DNA from: Rohdeia mirabilis
GTDB taxonomy: Bacteria; Planctomycetota; UBA1135; GCA-002686595
Assembly: GCA_007750655.1 (NCBI GenBank)
Contig: CP036290.1
Coordinates: 1,550,001 to 1,614,000, forward strand
Length of the DNA: 64,000 nucleotides
Direction: 5' to 3'
Below the pieces are notes generated by a model. The model was not told the DNA's origin and did no database searches. It was given only the letters and a program-made list of their open reading frames with translations. This document shows, piece by piece, positions 42,748 to 51,055 of the stretch (positions are counted from its first letter, which is position 1; each line of letters begins with the position of its first letter). The position numbers and the translations under genes were made by a program.

Positions 42748-45213
42748 ATGCAGGTTCCGACTCGATCCCTCGTCGCGCTCGCGTGCGGTCTCGCCCTCGG
42801 CGGGCTTCGGCTGGCCGCGGGGCAGGACGCGACGACGCTCCCGATCGTCGAGGTGCGCGGCGACGACACCGTGGTCGATCGCTCGTGCCGACTGGTCTTT
42901 CCCGCCGAACCGATCCGGGACGTGAACGGCGACGGCGTCGTCCACGTCACGGGCTCGTCGATCCGCGTCGAGTGCGAGGGTCGGCTCGTCGGTCGCGCGG
43001 CGGGGACGGAACCCGACGCCTACGCGGGGACGGGGATCGTCGTCCGCGGTCAACGGGTCGAACTGGTCGGCGCGCGCGTCAGCGGCTTCAAGGTTGGCAT
43101 CCTCGTGGACGGCGCCTTCGCGGCCCGCGTCGAGGACGCCGACGTGTCGGACAACTTCCGCCAGCGGCTCGGCTCGACGTGGGAGCGCGAAGACCCCTCC
43201 GACTGGCTCTGGCCCCACGCGAACGACGCGGGGGAGTGGCTCGCGAACTACGGCGCCGGGCTGTGCGTGCGCGACGCTCGCGACGTCCAGATCGTGCGCC
43301 TCTTCGCGCGCGACGTGCAGAACGGCATCGTCCTCGACCGGGCGACGCGCGCGCGCGTCTGGGACTGCGACGCGTCGTACCTCTCCGGCTGGGGCTGCGC
43401 GCTGTGGCGCAGCGTCGACTGCGGCATCACGGGCAACCGCTTCGACCACTGCGTCCGCGGCTACGCCCACGGTCGCTACAACCGCGGCCAGGACTCGGCC
43501 GGGCTGCTCATGTTCGAGCAGTGTTCGAACAACCGCATCCTCGCGAACTCCCTCACGCACGGTGGTGACGGCGTGTTCGCGTTCGCGGGGCGCGAGGCGC
43601 TCGGCGAGGTCGCTCCGCCCCCGGGCCCCGACGGCGCGCCCTTCGACCACCGGCGCGTGGGCAACGACGACAACATCGTGCGCTACAACGACCTGTCGTT
43701 CGCGGCGGCGCACGGCCTCGAGCTCACGTTCTCGTTCGGCAATCTGGTGGAAGGCAACCTCTTCGAGGGCAATGCCATCTGCGGCGCCTGGCTCGGCTAC
43801 TCGCGCGACACCTCGGTGCTCGGCAATCGCTTCGTCGCGAACGGCACGGACGGCTACGGGAGCGAGCGCGGCGCCGTCAACGCCGAGCACGCGCGCCGTC
43901 TCTCGATCACCGGCAACCTGTTCGAGTCCAACGCGGTCGACGTGCGCCTGTGGACCGACGAGGACGCCGGCCTCGCCGAGACTCCGTGGGTCCAGGCGAA
44001 CGGCCGGGGCGCGCGCGACAACTGGATCGTCGGCAACCTGCCGCTGGGGCGGACGACGCTCGAACTCGTCGAGACCGGGACGACGGCGACCGATGCGACG
44101 GGAGACTTCCTGGTGGCGGACGAGACGTCGCGCGCGGCACTGCGCCCCATGCCCGGCGCGTCCTCGGACTACGAGAGCGTCGGTCTCGAAGCGATCGATG
44201 CGACCAGCTTGGACCTCGTGCGGATCGCGACCCTGCGGAAGGTCGGGCTCGAGGGCGCGGCGCGACCGGTGCGGCGGCGCGGACGCGAGTTCGTCGTCGT
44301 GGGCGAGTGGGGACCGTACGACTGGACGACGCCGTGGCTCCAGCCGCTCGAACGAAGTGGTGCGTTCGACCGCTACCGACTGCTCGGTCCCGCCGGTACG
44401 CGACTGGTCGAGGTGGAGGTCCTCGTGGGTGCCGTCGAGGTCGAGGTCGTTCGGGCGAACGCAGGCACCGCGGACGGCCAGCCCGAGTCGCCCCCGAGCG
44501 CCGCCGGGATCGGACCCGACGGGTTGGCCGCAGCCGTCGTCGTCGTGCGACCCGCAGCGGGCCAGGTCAGCGCCAGCTACCGCCTGCGCGCACGCGTCGC
44601 GAACGGCGACGACGTGCGTGACGTCGAACTGGACGGCAGCGTGCTCGACGTGCGCTGGAACGTGCGCTTCGCAGCCTGGTCGATCGACCCGCGCGAGGAC
44701 GACGCCCCGTTGATCGAAGCACTCGACGCGGCCGCGAGCAGCGAGGTTCGAGGCCTCGATCTCGCCTTCGAAGGCTTGGGCCCCGCGCGCGCGCTCGAGC
44801 GCCTCGGTGTCGACTCGGATCTGGACGAAGCGCTCGTGGATCGGTTCGGGACGCGGGCGACCACGCGCATCGAACTCCCCGCCGGCACCTGGCGCCTGCG
44901 CACCGTCAGCGACGACGGCATTCGCATCCGCGTGGACGGCACGACCGTGCTCGACGACTGGACCTGGCACGCACCGAAGGAGCAGGCGGTCGAGTTCGAG
45001 GTCGCCGAGGCGCGCACGGTGGCGATCGTCGTCGAGCACTTCGAGCTGGACGGTTGGGCGCAGCTCGTGGTCGAGCTCGAGGCGGTGCAGGCGCCGCGCA
45101 CCGGACCCGGTGCTGTGCCGCTGCGGTCGACGCCGCCCGATGCGCCGAGCGACACCGTTCGCGAGGACGATCGCGAGGACGATCGCGAGGACGATCGCGA
45201 CGGCCGCCGCTGA
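42748..45213 (+). CDS. Secreted right-handed beta-helix protein with PA14-like C terminus
   Basis: An 821-aa exported protein. The ATG at 42748 gives the signal peptide SLVALACGLALGGLRLAAGQ; an ATG 36 nt upstream is possible. From about residue 60 to 420 it has parallel beta-helix repeats of the NosD/polysaccharide-lyase type: GITGNRFDHC, SNNRILANSLTH, LVEGNLFEGNAI, VLGNRFVANGTDG, ITGNLFESNAVD. A C-terminal PA14-like module is near 700-790 (WRLRTVSDDGIRIRVDGTT, VLDDWTW). The last residues are a charged EDDR repeat. It may bind or cut a polysaccharide; no catalytic residues can be named. Confidence 0.82.
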   Translation: MQVPTRSLVALACGLALGGLRLAAGQDATTLPIVEVRGDDTVVDRSCRLVFPAEPIRDVNGDGVVHVTGSSIRVECEGRLVGRAAGTEPDAYAGTGIVVRGQRVELVGARVSGFKVGILVDGAFAARVEDADVSDNFRQRLGSTWEREDPSDWLWPHANDAGEWLANYGAGLCVRDARDVQIVRLFARDVQNGIVLDRATRARVWDCDASYLSGWGCALWRSVDCGITGNRFDHCVRGYAHGRYNRGQDSAGLLMFEQCSNNRILANSLTHGGDGVFAFAGREALGEVAPPPGPDGAPFDHRRVGNDDNIVRYNDLSFAAAHGLELTFSFGNLVEGNLFEGNAICGAWLGYSRDTSVLGNRFVANGTDGYGSERGAVNAEHARRLSITGNLFESNAVDVRLWTDEDAGLAETPWVQANGRGARDNWIVGNLPLGRTTLELVETGTTATDATGDFLVADETSRAALRPMPGASSDYESVGLEAIDATSLDLVRIATLRKVGLEGAARPVRRRGREFVVVGEWGPYDWTTPWLQPLERSGAFDRYRLLGPAGTRLVEVEVLVGAVEVEVVRANAGTADGQPESPPSAAGIGPDGLAAAVVVVRPAAGQVSASYRLRARVANGDDVRDVELDGSVLDVRWNVRFAAWSIDPREDDAPLIEALDAAASSEVRGLDLAFEGLGPARALERLGVDSDLDEALVDRFGTRATTRIELPAGTWRLRTVSDDGIRIRVDGTTVLDDWTWHAPKEQAVEFEVAEARTVAIVVEHFELDGWAQLVVELEAVQAPRTGPGAVPLRSTPPDAPSDTVREDDREDDREDDRDGRR
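45163..45198. repeat. Three 12-bp tandem units inside the gene end
   Basis: GAGGACGATCGC three times exactly, encoding EDDR repeats at the C terminus of the beta-helix protein. Copy-number change would only add or remove four residues. Confidence 0.9.
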
Positions 45214-45220
45214 CGGCGGC
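45203..45220 (+). terminator. Hairpin overlapping the stop codon
   Basis: GCCGCCG pairs with CGGCGGC around CTGA, which contains the TGA stop of the beta-helix gene. Confidence 0.4.
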
Positions 45221-45471
45221 GCGGCGGGCGCGATCCCGTGCGGCCCTCGTTCGCGGTGTGATCCCCTGGAGGCCGCTCGGCACCCCGTACGGAAGGCGCC
45301 CCGTGGCACACCGGCGACTCGCCTTCCTCGACGTGTACCGGCCGTGGATCTCGCCGGACGCCCGACGCCGCAGCGCGCGTGCGAGCAGATGCCGGCGTGA
45401 AGGAAGGCCGTCCCCCAAGAGCGTGAGCCACACCACGAGGGTCCGACTCGGCGTCGAACGACGGGCCCCGC

Positions 45472-47019
45472 TCAGGTGCGGTGCGCGTCGATCCGGGCGT
45501 CCAGCAGGCGGGCGACCACGTCGAGCGGATCGTCCCCGGCTCGCACGAAGAGCGTGAACGGCTCTCGATCGCGCGCCTCACCCCGAGCGGCCGCGACGAG
45601 CCGGAACGGCCGCCCGGACGTCGCCGCGGCATCGTCGGCGGCGTCGCCGGTCGTGCCACACAGCGACGCGGTCGGCGCTTCTCGGCTCCCCGAGGCATCG
45701 GACGCGTTCGAGCTCGCTCCGCCCACCGACCACTGCACGCGCGCGCGCTCGACCCGCTCGAGCTCGTGCACCAGCGCGCGGTCCTGTGCCGTTTCCCCGT
45801 CGAGTTCGATCGGGGCGGGGCCGAGCGCCCAGGCCAGAGCGAGTTGCACGTAGCGGCGCGCCGTCCGCAGGTGTTCGTCCGCGCGCGAGCCCGTGAGCTG
45901 GTGCGTCGCGAACAGCTCGACCTTGGCGCGGATCAGCGCCCGGTGCACGGCGTAGAGCGGCACGAGTCGCGGCAGGTCCGCATCCTCGGCCGCTTCCGCG
46001 TACAGCTCGGTGATGCGCCGCGCCTGTTCCGCGTGGTCGCGATGACACAGATCCATGACCAGGAAGGCCACGTCGCAGGCCACGTCGTCCGCGCGCAGGT
46101 CGAGGTCGAACTCGACGCAGTCGTAGATCATGATCCGCTCGCCCCACAGGCACACGTTGCCGGCGTGCAGGTCACCGTGCCCTTCGCGCACGAACCCGCC
46201 GCGCCAGCGCCGTTCCAACAGGTCCGTGTGCTGCGTGCACCACTGGTCGATGAAGGCGCGCAGGGCGTCGAGGTGCGCGCGCTCGACGTGGTCGGGGTGG
46301 GGGAGGGCTTCGCGCGCGAGTTGGTCCAGGTTCTCGAGCAGCTTGTGGCGCACGCGGTCGGGCCGTCCGTGCTCGGCGATGGCGCTGCTCCCGTCGGCGT
46401 GGCGGTGGAAGTCGGCGAGCCGTTCGCTCAGAGCGCGCAGGTGCTTCTCGGTCACGTCGTTCCGAGCGAGGCGCGCATCGAGCATCTGGTCGGCGGGCAG
46501 GCGCACCATCTCGACCGCGACGTCGAGCAGGGCGTCGGGCGCGGCGTCGGCCCGTGCATCGTTCCGCTTCGCAGCGCCGTTCGCGGCCTCGTCGCGCGCA
46601 CCGGATTCGCACGACTCGAGCAGCGCTCCAGTGTCCACGTACGCGCGGCCGTCCGCACCACGCCGGATCGCGCGCAGGCCCACGTACATGTCCGGGCTCG
46701 TGCGGCGATTGAGGCGCAGTTCCGCCTCGCACCCGGCGCGGCGCAGGGCGAGCGTGCTCTGGTCGACGAAGGGCAGATGGACCGGCTTCTTGAGCTTCAG
46801 CACGTGCTGTTCGGTCAGGAAGAGCACCGAGACGTGGGTCTCGATGCGCTCGACGTCGCCGACGTCATCGCGACCGACATCTCGACCGTGGTGGGCGGCC
46901 GGGCGCGAAAGGTCGGTCACGAGGCTCTCGAAGTCGGTCGCAGCGGCTCCGCCCGCGTCGGCCGCAGCCGTCGGTCGGTCGGGTTCCTCGAACGGGGGCT
47001 GAGGGGCGTCCTGGGGCAT
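45472..47019 (-). CDS. Aminoglycoside-phosphotransferase-like kinase
   Basis: A 515-aa protein of the COG2187-type phosphotransferase group. The kinase-like core is at about residues 50-380: HVLKLKKPVHLPFVD with a candidate ATP-binding lysine near 75, the catalytic loop GHGDLHAGNVC near 270 and the metal-binding MIYDCVEFDLDLR near 288. The C-terminal 100 residues are Ala/Gly/Asp-rich and would correspond to the place where homologues carry a P-loop domain, but no Walker motif is seen. Transcribed leftward, convergent to the beta-helix gene across a 258-bp gap. The substrate is unknown. Confidence 0.75.
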   Translation of the reverse strand: MPQDAPQPPFEEPDRPTAAADAGGAAATDFESLVTDLSRPAAHHGRDVGRDDVGDVERIETHVSVLFLTEQHVLKLKKPVHLPFVDQSTLALRRAGCEAELRLNRRTSPDMYVGLRAIRRGADGRAYVDTGALLESCESGARDEAANGAAKRNDARADAAPDALLDVAVEMVRLPADQMLDARLARNDVTEKHLRALSERLADFHRHADGSSAIAEHGRPDRVRHKLLENLDQLAREALPHPDHVERAHLDALRAFIDQWCTQHTDLLERRWRGGFVREGHGDLHAGNVCLWGERIMIYDCVEFDLDLRADDVACDVAFLVMDLCHRDHAEQARRITELYAEAAEDADLPRLVPLYAVHRALIRAKVELFATHQLTGSRADEHLRTARRYVQLALAWALGPAPIELDGETAQDRALVHELERVERARVQWSVGGASSNASDASGSREAPTASLCGTTGDAADDAAATSGRPFRLVAAARGEARDREPFTLFVRAGDDPLDVVARLLDARIDAHRT

Positions 47020-47296
47020 GGGGCGAGGGTCGAGAAGGGGAAGCGAGGCCCCGTTCGTGCGGGGTCCGAGCGCTCGACGGTGGCGCTCCGGCGTGCCCAG
47101 CCTCGCACCTGAAGCCCGAATCCAGGGCGAATTCCTCCCAGTGATGGGGGTGCGACAGTGGGTCGCAGGCTCGTAAGCTATTTTTCTGTAATGGTTTGTG
47201 ATGCGCGACGGACAAGAAGGCTAAAAGGCCCGGAGGTCTTCTTGATCGACGCCCGATCTACGGCAATGTGGATATACGAGTCCGCTTGGGCCTGAA

Positions 47297-47302
47297 TAGA
47301 CT
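47297..47302 (+). promoter_or_regulatory. Possible -10 of the cbb3 regulator gene
   Basis: TAGACT, 9 nt, ATG. The 290-bp upstream region is AT-richer near 47,175-47,200 and may hold regulator sites. Confidence 0.35.
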
Positions 47303-47311
47303 GCACGCACC

Positions 47312-47791
47312 ATGACCGTCTCCCAGACAGCCGAGTACGCCCTGCGTGCCGTCACTTGGCTCGCCCAGAACCCGGGCGAGCCGCAGACCACCCAACAGCT
47401 CTCGGAGGCCACCAAGGTCTCCGCCACGTACCTCCCCAAGGTCTTCCAACACCTCATCCGCGCCGGACTCATTTCGGGCCAGCGCGGGGTCGGTGGGGGG
47501 TACACGCTGACCCGTGATCCTGAAGTGGTCACGTTGCTCGACGTCGTCGACTGTGTGGATCCGATCGTTCGGATCGAGCGCTGTCCGCTGCACCTGCAGA
47601 CGCACGGGATGAACCTGTGCCCGCTGCACCGCGTGTTGCGCGACGCCATCGACGAGGTTCGCCAGCGCCTGGGCACGACCACGGTGGCCGATGTCGTTCG
47701 CGACGCCGGCGACCTGAAGCCGTTGTGCGAGGTGAGGGCGAAGATCTCCGAAGCCCGCAAGGGCGGACGCTCTGTTCAGAGCGGCGACTGA
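47312..47791 (+). CDS. Rrf2-family regulator (possible Fe-S or NO sensor)
   Basis: A 159-aa winged-helix regulator: QLSEATKVSATYLPKVFQHL is the recognition helix region and GLISGQRGVGGGYTLTRDP the wing. Family members that carry an Fe-S cluster have three Cys spaced about six apart. Here Cys91 and Cys103 are kept, but the middle position has Thr97/His98. Cys81 and Cys139 are extra. A cluster with a His or other ligand is possible. It lies 93 nt before the cbb3 operon on the same strand, so it likely controls it in response to O2, NO or redox state. Confidence 0.88.
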   Translation: MTVSQTAEYALRAVTWLAQNPGEPQTTQQLSEATKVSATYLPKVFQHLIRAGLISGQRGVGGGYTLTRDPEVVTLLDVVDCVDPIVRIERCPLHLQTHGMNLCPLHRVLRDAIDEVRQRLGTTTVADVVRDAGDLKPLCEVRAKISEARKGGRSVQSGD

Positions 47792-47884
47792 GAGCAACGG
47801 CCATCGCAGGATCGCGGGCACTGGACACCCCTCCCAGGCCCCTGGGACCACACCGGTCCTGGAACCCACTCGCTTCGCGATCCA

Positions 47885-50188
47885 ATGACCCCCGACCGAA
47901 CCACCGACGCCACTGCTCAGGGTGACGAGCGATCCCCGGCTGCTGGCGCGCTCGAGCGCTTCACCTACGACGACGCGATCGTCCGCCTGTTCCTGGTCGC
48001 CACCATGGCCTGGGGCCTGGTCGCGTTCCTCGCAGGTCTCTTCATCGCGTTGCAGCTCGTCCGGCCCGAGCTCAGCTTCGGCCTCGAGTTCCTGACCTTC
48101 GGCCGCCTGCGTCCGCTGCACACGAACGCGGCGATCTTCGCGTTCGCCGGCAACGGCATCTTCGCGGCGATCTACTACTCGACTCCGCGCCTGTGCAAGG
48201 CGGCGATGTGGTCGCCCAAGCTGTCGCGCTTCCACTTCTGGGGTTGGCAGGCGATCATCGTCGCCGCCGCGATCACGCTCCCGCTGGGCATCTCCCAGAG
48301 CAAGGAGTACGCCGAGCTCGAGTGGCCCATCGACATCGCGATCGCGGTGGTCTGGGTCGCCTTCGGCATCAACTTCATGATGACGCTGGTGAAGCGTCGC
48401 GAGCGCCACATGTACGTGGCGCTGTGGTTCTACATCGCGACCATCGTCACCGTCGCGGTCCTGCACATCTTCAACAACCTGGTCGTGCCGGCCGGGATGT
48501 TCAAGAGCTACTCGATCTACGCCGGGGTCCAGGACGCGTTCATGCAGTGGTGGTACGGCCACAACGCGGTGGCCTTCTTCCTGACCACGCCCTTCCTGGG
48601 GCTGATGTACTACTTCCTGCCCAAGGCGGCGGGCCGGCCGGTGTTCTCGTACCGGCTGTCGATCATCCACTTCTGGTCGCTGGTCTTCATCTACATCTGG
48701 GCCGGGCCGCACCACCTGCACTACACGGCCACGCCCGAGTGGGCGATGACGCTCGGCATGGTCTTCTCGCTGATGCTCTGGATGCCGAGCTGGGGCGGGA
48801 TGATCAACGGCCTGCTGACCCTGCGCGGCGCCTGGCACAAGGTCACGACCGACCCGGTCCTCAAGTTCTTCGTCGTCGCCATCACCTTCTACGGGATGAG
48901 CACGTTCGAGGGGCCGCTGCTCTCGATCAAGGCCGTCAACTCGCTCAGCCACTACACGGACTGGACGATCGCCCACGTCCACTCGGGTGCGCTCGGCTGG
49001 AACGGCTTCATGACCTTCGGAATGATCTACTGGCTGGCGCCGCGGTTGTTCCAGACGAACGGTCTCTACAGCACGAAGCTGGCGACCATGCACTTCTGGT
49101 TCGCGACGGTGGGCATCCTGCTCTACATCGTCTCGATCTACGTGGCTGGCATCACGCAGGGCCTGATGTGGCGCGCGCTGACCCCGGAAGGCCAACTGGC
49201 GTACCCCGACTTCGTCGAGACGACCCAGCGGATCATGCCCTTCTACTGGATCCGCGTTCTGGGTGGACTGATGTTCATCGTCGGCGCGGTCTTCATGATC
49301 TACAACCTGCTGCGCACCTGGAGCATGCGGCCGAAGGAGTACGCGATCGAGGTGCACGAAGCGCCCGCGCTCTCGTCCTCGTTCCGCGAAGAAGTCGCTC
49401 CGGCGCCCACGATCAGCGGCGTGACGGACTACGCCCAGCGCATGAGCGTCTGGTCGACCCTGTGGTGGCACCGCCGTTGGGAGCGACTCCCGATGCGCTT
49501 CACGGTGTTCACCACGCTCGCCGTGGTCGCCGCCTCGCTGTTCGAGATCATCCCGACGTTCACGATTCGCGCCGACGTGCCGCGCATCGCGACGGTCGGT
49601 CCGTACACACCGCTCGAACTCGTCGGCCGCGACCTCTACGTCGGTGAGGGCTGCTACAACTGCCACAGCCAGCAGATCCGACCGATGCTGGCCGAGACCA
49701 AGCGCTACGGCGAGTACAGCAAGCCGGGCGAGTCGATCTACGACCACCCGTTCCAGTGGGGGAGCCGCCGCATCGGTCCCGACCTGGCGCGCGAAGGCGG
49801 CAAGCAGTCGGTGCAGTGGCACGTGCTGCACTTCCAGAACCCGCTGGACGTCACTCCGGGTTCGATCATGCCCTCGTACGGGCACCTGATCGAACGCGAC
49901 CTCGACTACACGTCGATCCCGCTGCGCATGCGCGCCATGCAGGTGCTCGGCGTGCCCTATCTCGACGCGGACATCGAGGGCGGTGTCGATGCGGCGAAGG
50001 CCCAGGCCGACGCGCTCGCCGCAGCCTTCCTCGAGCAGAACGGCGCGCCGCTCGTCGTGGACGGCAAGCCCGTGGACCTCTCGAAGAAGCGCGTGATCGC
50101 GGTCATCGCCTACCTCGAGCGATTGGGGCGCGACCTCACGCTCGAAGCCGAAGTCGCCACCGGTGACGCAGCCCAGGGAGGTGAGTGA
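47885..50188 (+). CDS. ccoNO: cbb3-type cytochrome c oxidase, fused subunits I and II (CcoNO)
   Basis: A 767-aa fusion of the catalytic subunit CcoN and the monoheme subunit CcoO. CcoN (about 1-490) has 12 helices with the heme and CuB ligands in FHFWGWQAI, WWYGHNAVAFF, GPHHLHYTATPEW and AHVHSGALGWNGF. CcoO starts near 515 (RWERLPMRFTVFTTLAVVAA anchor) with heme-c motif CYNCH (Cys590, Cys593, His594) and IMPSYGHL providing the Met ligand. This terminal oxidase reduces O2 at low concentrations and pumps protons. Start ATG at 47885. The fusion merges genes that are normally separate. Confidence 0.95.
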   Translation: MTPDRTTDATAQGDERSPAAGALERFTYDDAIVRLFLVATMAWGLVAFLAGLFIALQLVRPELSFGLEFLTFGRLRPLHTNAAIFAFAGNGIFAAIYYSTPRLCKAAMWSPKLSRFHFWGWQAIIVAAAITLPLGISQSKEYAELEWPIDIAIAVVWVAFGINFMMTLVKRRERHMYVALWFYIATIVTVAVLHIFNNLVVPAGMFKSYSIYAGVQDAFMQWWYGHNAVAFFLTTPFLGLMYYFLPKAAGRPVFSYRLSIIHFWSLVFIYIWAGPHHLHYTATPEWAMTLGMVFSLMLWMPSWGGMINGLLTLRGAWHKVTTDPVLKFFVVAITFYGMSTFEGPLLSIKAVNSLSHYTDWTIAHVHSGALGWNGFMTFGMIYWLAPRLFQTNGLYSTKLATMHFWFATVGILLYIVSIYVAGITQGLMWRALTPEGQLAYPDFVETTQRIMPFYWIRVLGGLMFIVGAVFMIYNLLRTWSMRPKEYAIEVHEAPALSSSFREEVAPAPTISGVTDYAQRMSVWSTLWWHRRWERLPMRFTVFTTLAVVAASLFEIIPTFTIRADVPRIATVGPYTPLELVGRDLYVGEGCYNCHSQQIRPMLAETKRYGEYSKPGESIYDHPFQWGSRRIGPDLAREGGKQSVQWHVLHFQNPLDVTPGSIMPSYGHLIERDLDYTSIPLRMRAMQVLGVPYLDADIEGGVDAAKAQADALAAAFLEQNGAPLVVDGKPVDLSKKRVIAVIAYLERLGRDLTLEAEVATGDAAQGGE

Positions 50189-50406
50189 TGTTGCGCGACG
50201 TGGTCGCAGGGGCGGACTTCTCGACGAACGCCGTCATCGCCCTGCTCGTTTTCTTCCTCGTCTTCGTCGGTCTGACCGTGTGGGTCCTCTCGCGCCGTCA
50301 GAGGACCGTCGACCGTTGGGCGGGGCTCCCGCTCGACGACGACGAAGCCGCGCCGCGCGAGCCGCGCACCGAACCTCACCTCCGCGACGACCGCAACCGG
50401 TCCTGA
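50188..50406 (+). CDS. ccoQ: CcoQ-like small membrane subunit
   Basis: A 72-aa protein with one helix (AVIALLVFFLVFVGLTVWVL) and a hydrophilic tail, in the position of CcoQ, which stabilises cbb3 oxidase. Its ATG at 50188 overlaps the ccoNO TGA by one base, with a strong GGGAGGTGA just upstream. Sequence alone is weak; position decides the name. Confidence 0.8.
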   Translation: MLRDVVAGADFSTNAVIALLVFFLVFVGLTVWVLSRRQRTVDRWAGLPLDDDEAAPREPRTEPHLRDDRNRS

Positions 50407-50427
50407 TCGACGCACCCCACTGATCCG

Positions 50428-51015
50428 ATGAGCACGACCGAAGAGAACGAGATCCTGCACGAGTACGACGGCATCCAGGAGTACGACAACCCGCTCCCCG
50501 GTTGGTGGAGCATGCTGTTCGTCGGCTCGATCGCCTTCGCCATCCTGTACCAGACGCTGATGTGGATGCACCCCGACACGCTGGGGATGCACGCGCGCTA
50601 CGAGGCGTCCGTGACGAACATGCTCCAGAAGCAGTTCGCGTCGCTGGGAGAGCTCGAGCCCGACGAGGCCACGATCATGGGCTTCGTCAACGACCCGGAA
50701 GAGCGCAAGTGGCTCGACGTCGGTCGCGCGGTGTTCCAGACCAACTGCGTCTCCTGCCACGGTCGCGACGGAGGTGGCAGCACCTCCGCTCCGAACCTGA
50801 CCGACGACTCCTACATCAACATCAAGCAGGTGGCCGACCTCCCGAACCTGATTCGGGTCGGTGCCAAGCAAGGAGCGATGCCCGCCTGGGGCAACCGACT
50901 GCTCGACAACGAGATCGTGTTGGTCTCGGCCTACGTGGCCTCGTTGCGCGGCTCGAACGTCGCGGGCGGCAAGGGCGCCGAGGGCGAAGTGATCGCTCCC
51001 TGGCCGTCGAACTGA
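50428..51015 (+). CDS. ccoP: cbb3 oxidase subunit III (CcoP), single heme-c form
   Basis: A 195-aa protein. It starts with the CcoP-type segment EYDGIQEYDNPLPGWWSMLF (residues 12-31), a single membrane helix, and one heme-c domain with CVSCH (Cys107, Cys110, His111) and a Met ligand in GAMPAWG. Most CcoP proteins have two heme-c domains in about 300 aa; here there is one. It hands electrons to CcoO. Confidence 0.93.
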   Translation: MSTTEENEILHEYDGIQEYDNPLPGWWSMLFVGSIAFAILYQTLMWMHPDTLGMHARYEASVTNMLQKQFASLGELEPDEATIMGFVNDPEERKWLDVGRAVFQTNCVSCHGRDGGGSTSAPNLTDDSYINIKQVADLPNLIRVGAKQGAMPAWGNRLLDNEIVLVSAYVASLRGSNVAGGKGAEGEVIAPWPSN

Positions 51016-51055
51016 GACCGAGCGACCGACGCCACCGAGCGTCGACGACGAACCC

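Noticed and set aside
42523..45309. The long minus-strand frame upstream of the selenoprotein start
   Set aside because: It lies wholly antisense to the beta-helix gene and has only low-complexity sequence. Only the part from the ATG at 42522 is coding.
47150..47170. TGCGA/TCGCA hairpin similar to the TGTCGCAC palindromes
   Set aside because: Only a 5-bp stem; too weak to count as another family member.
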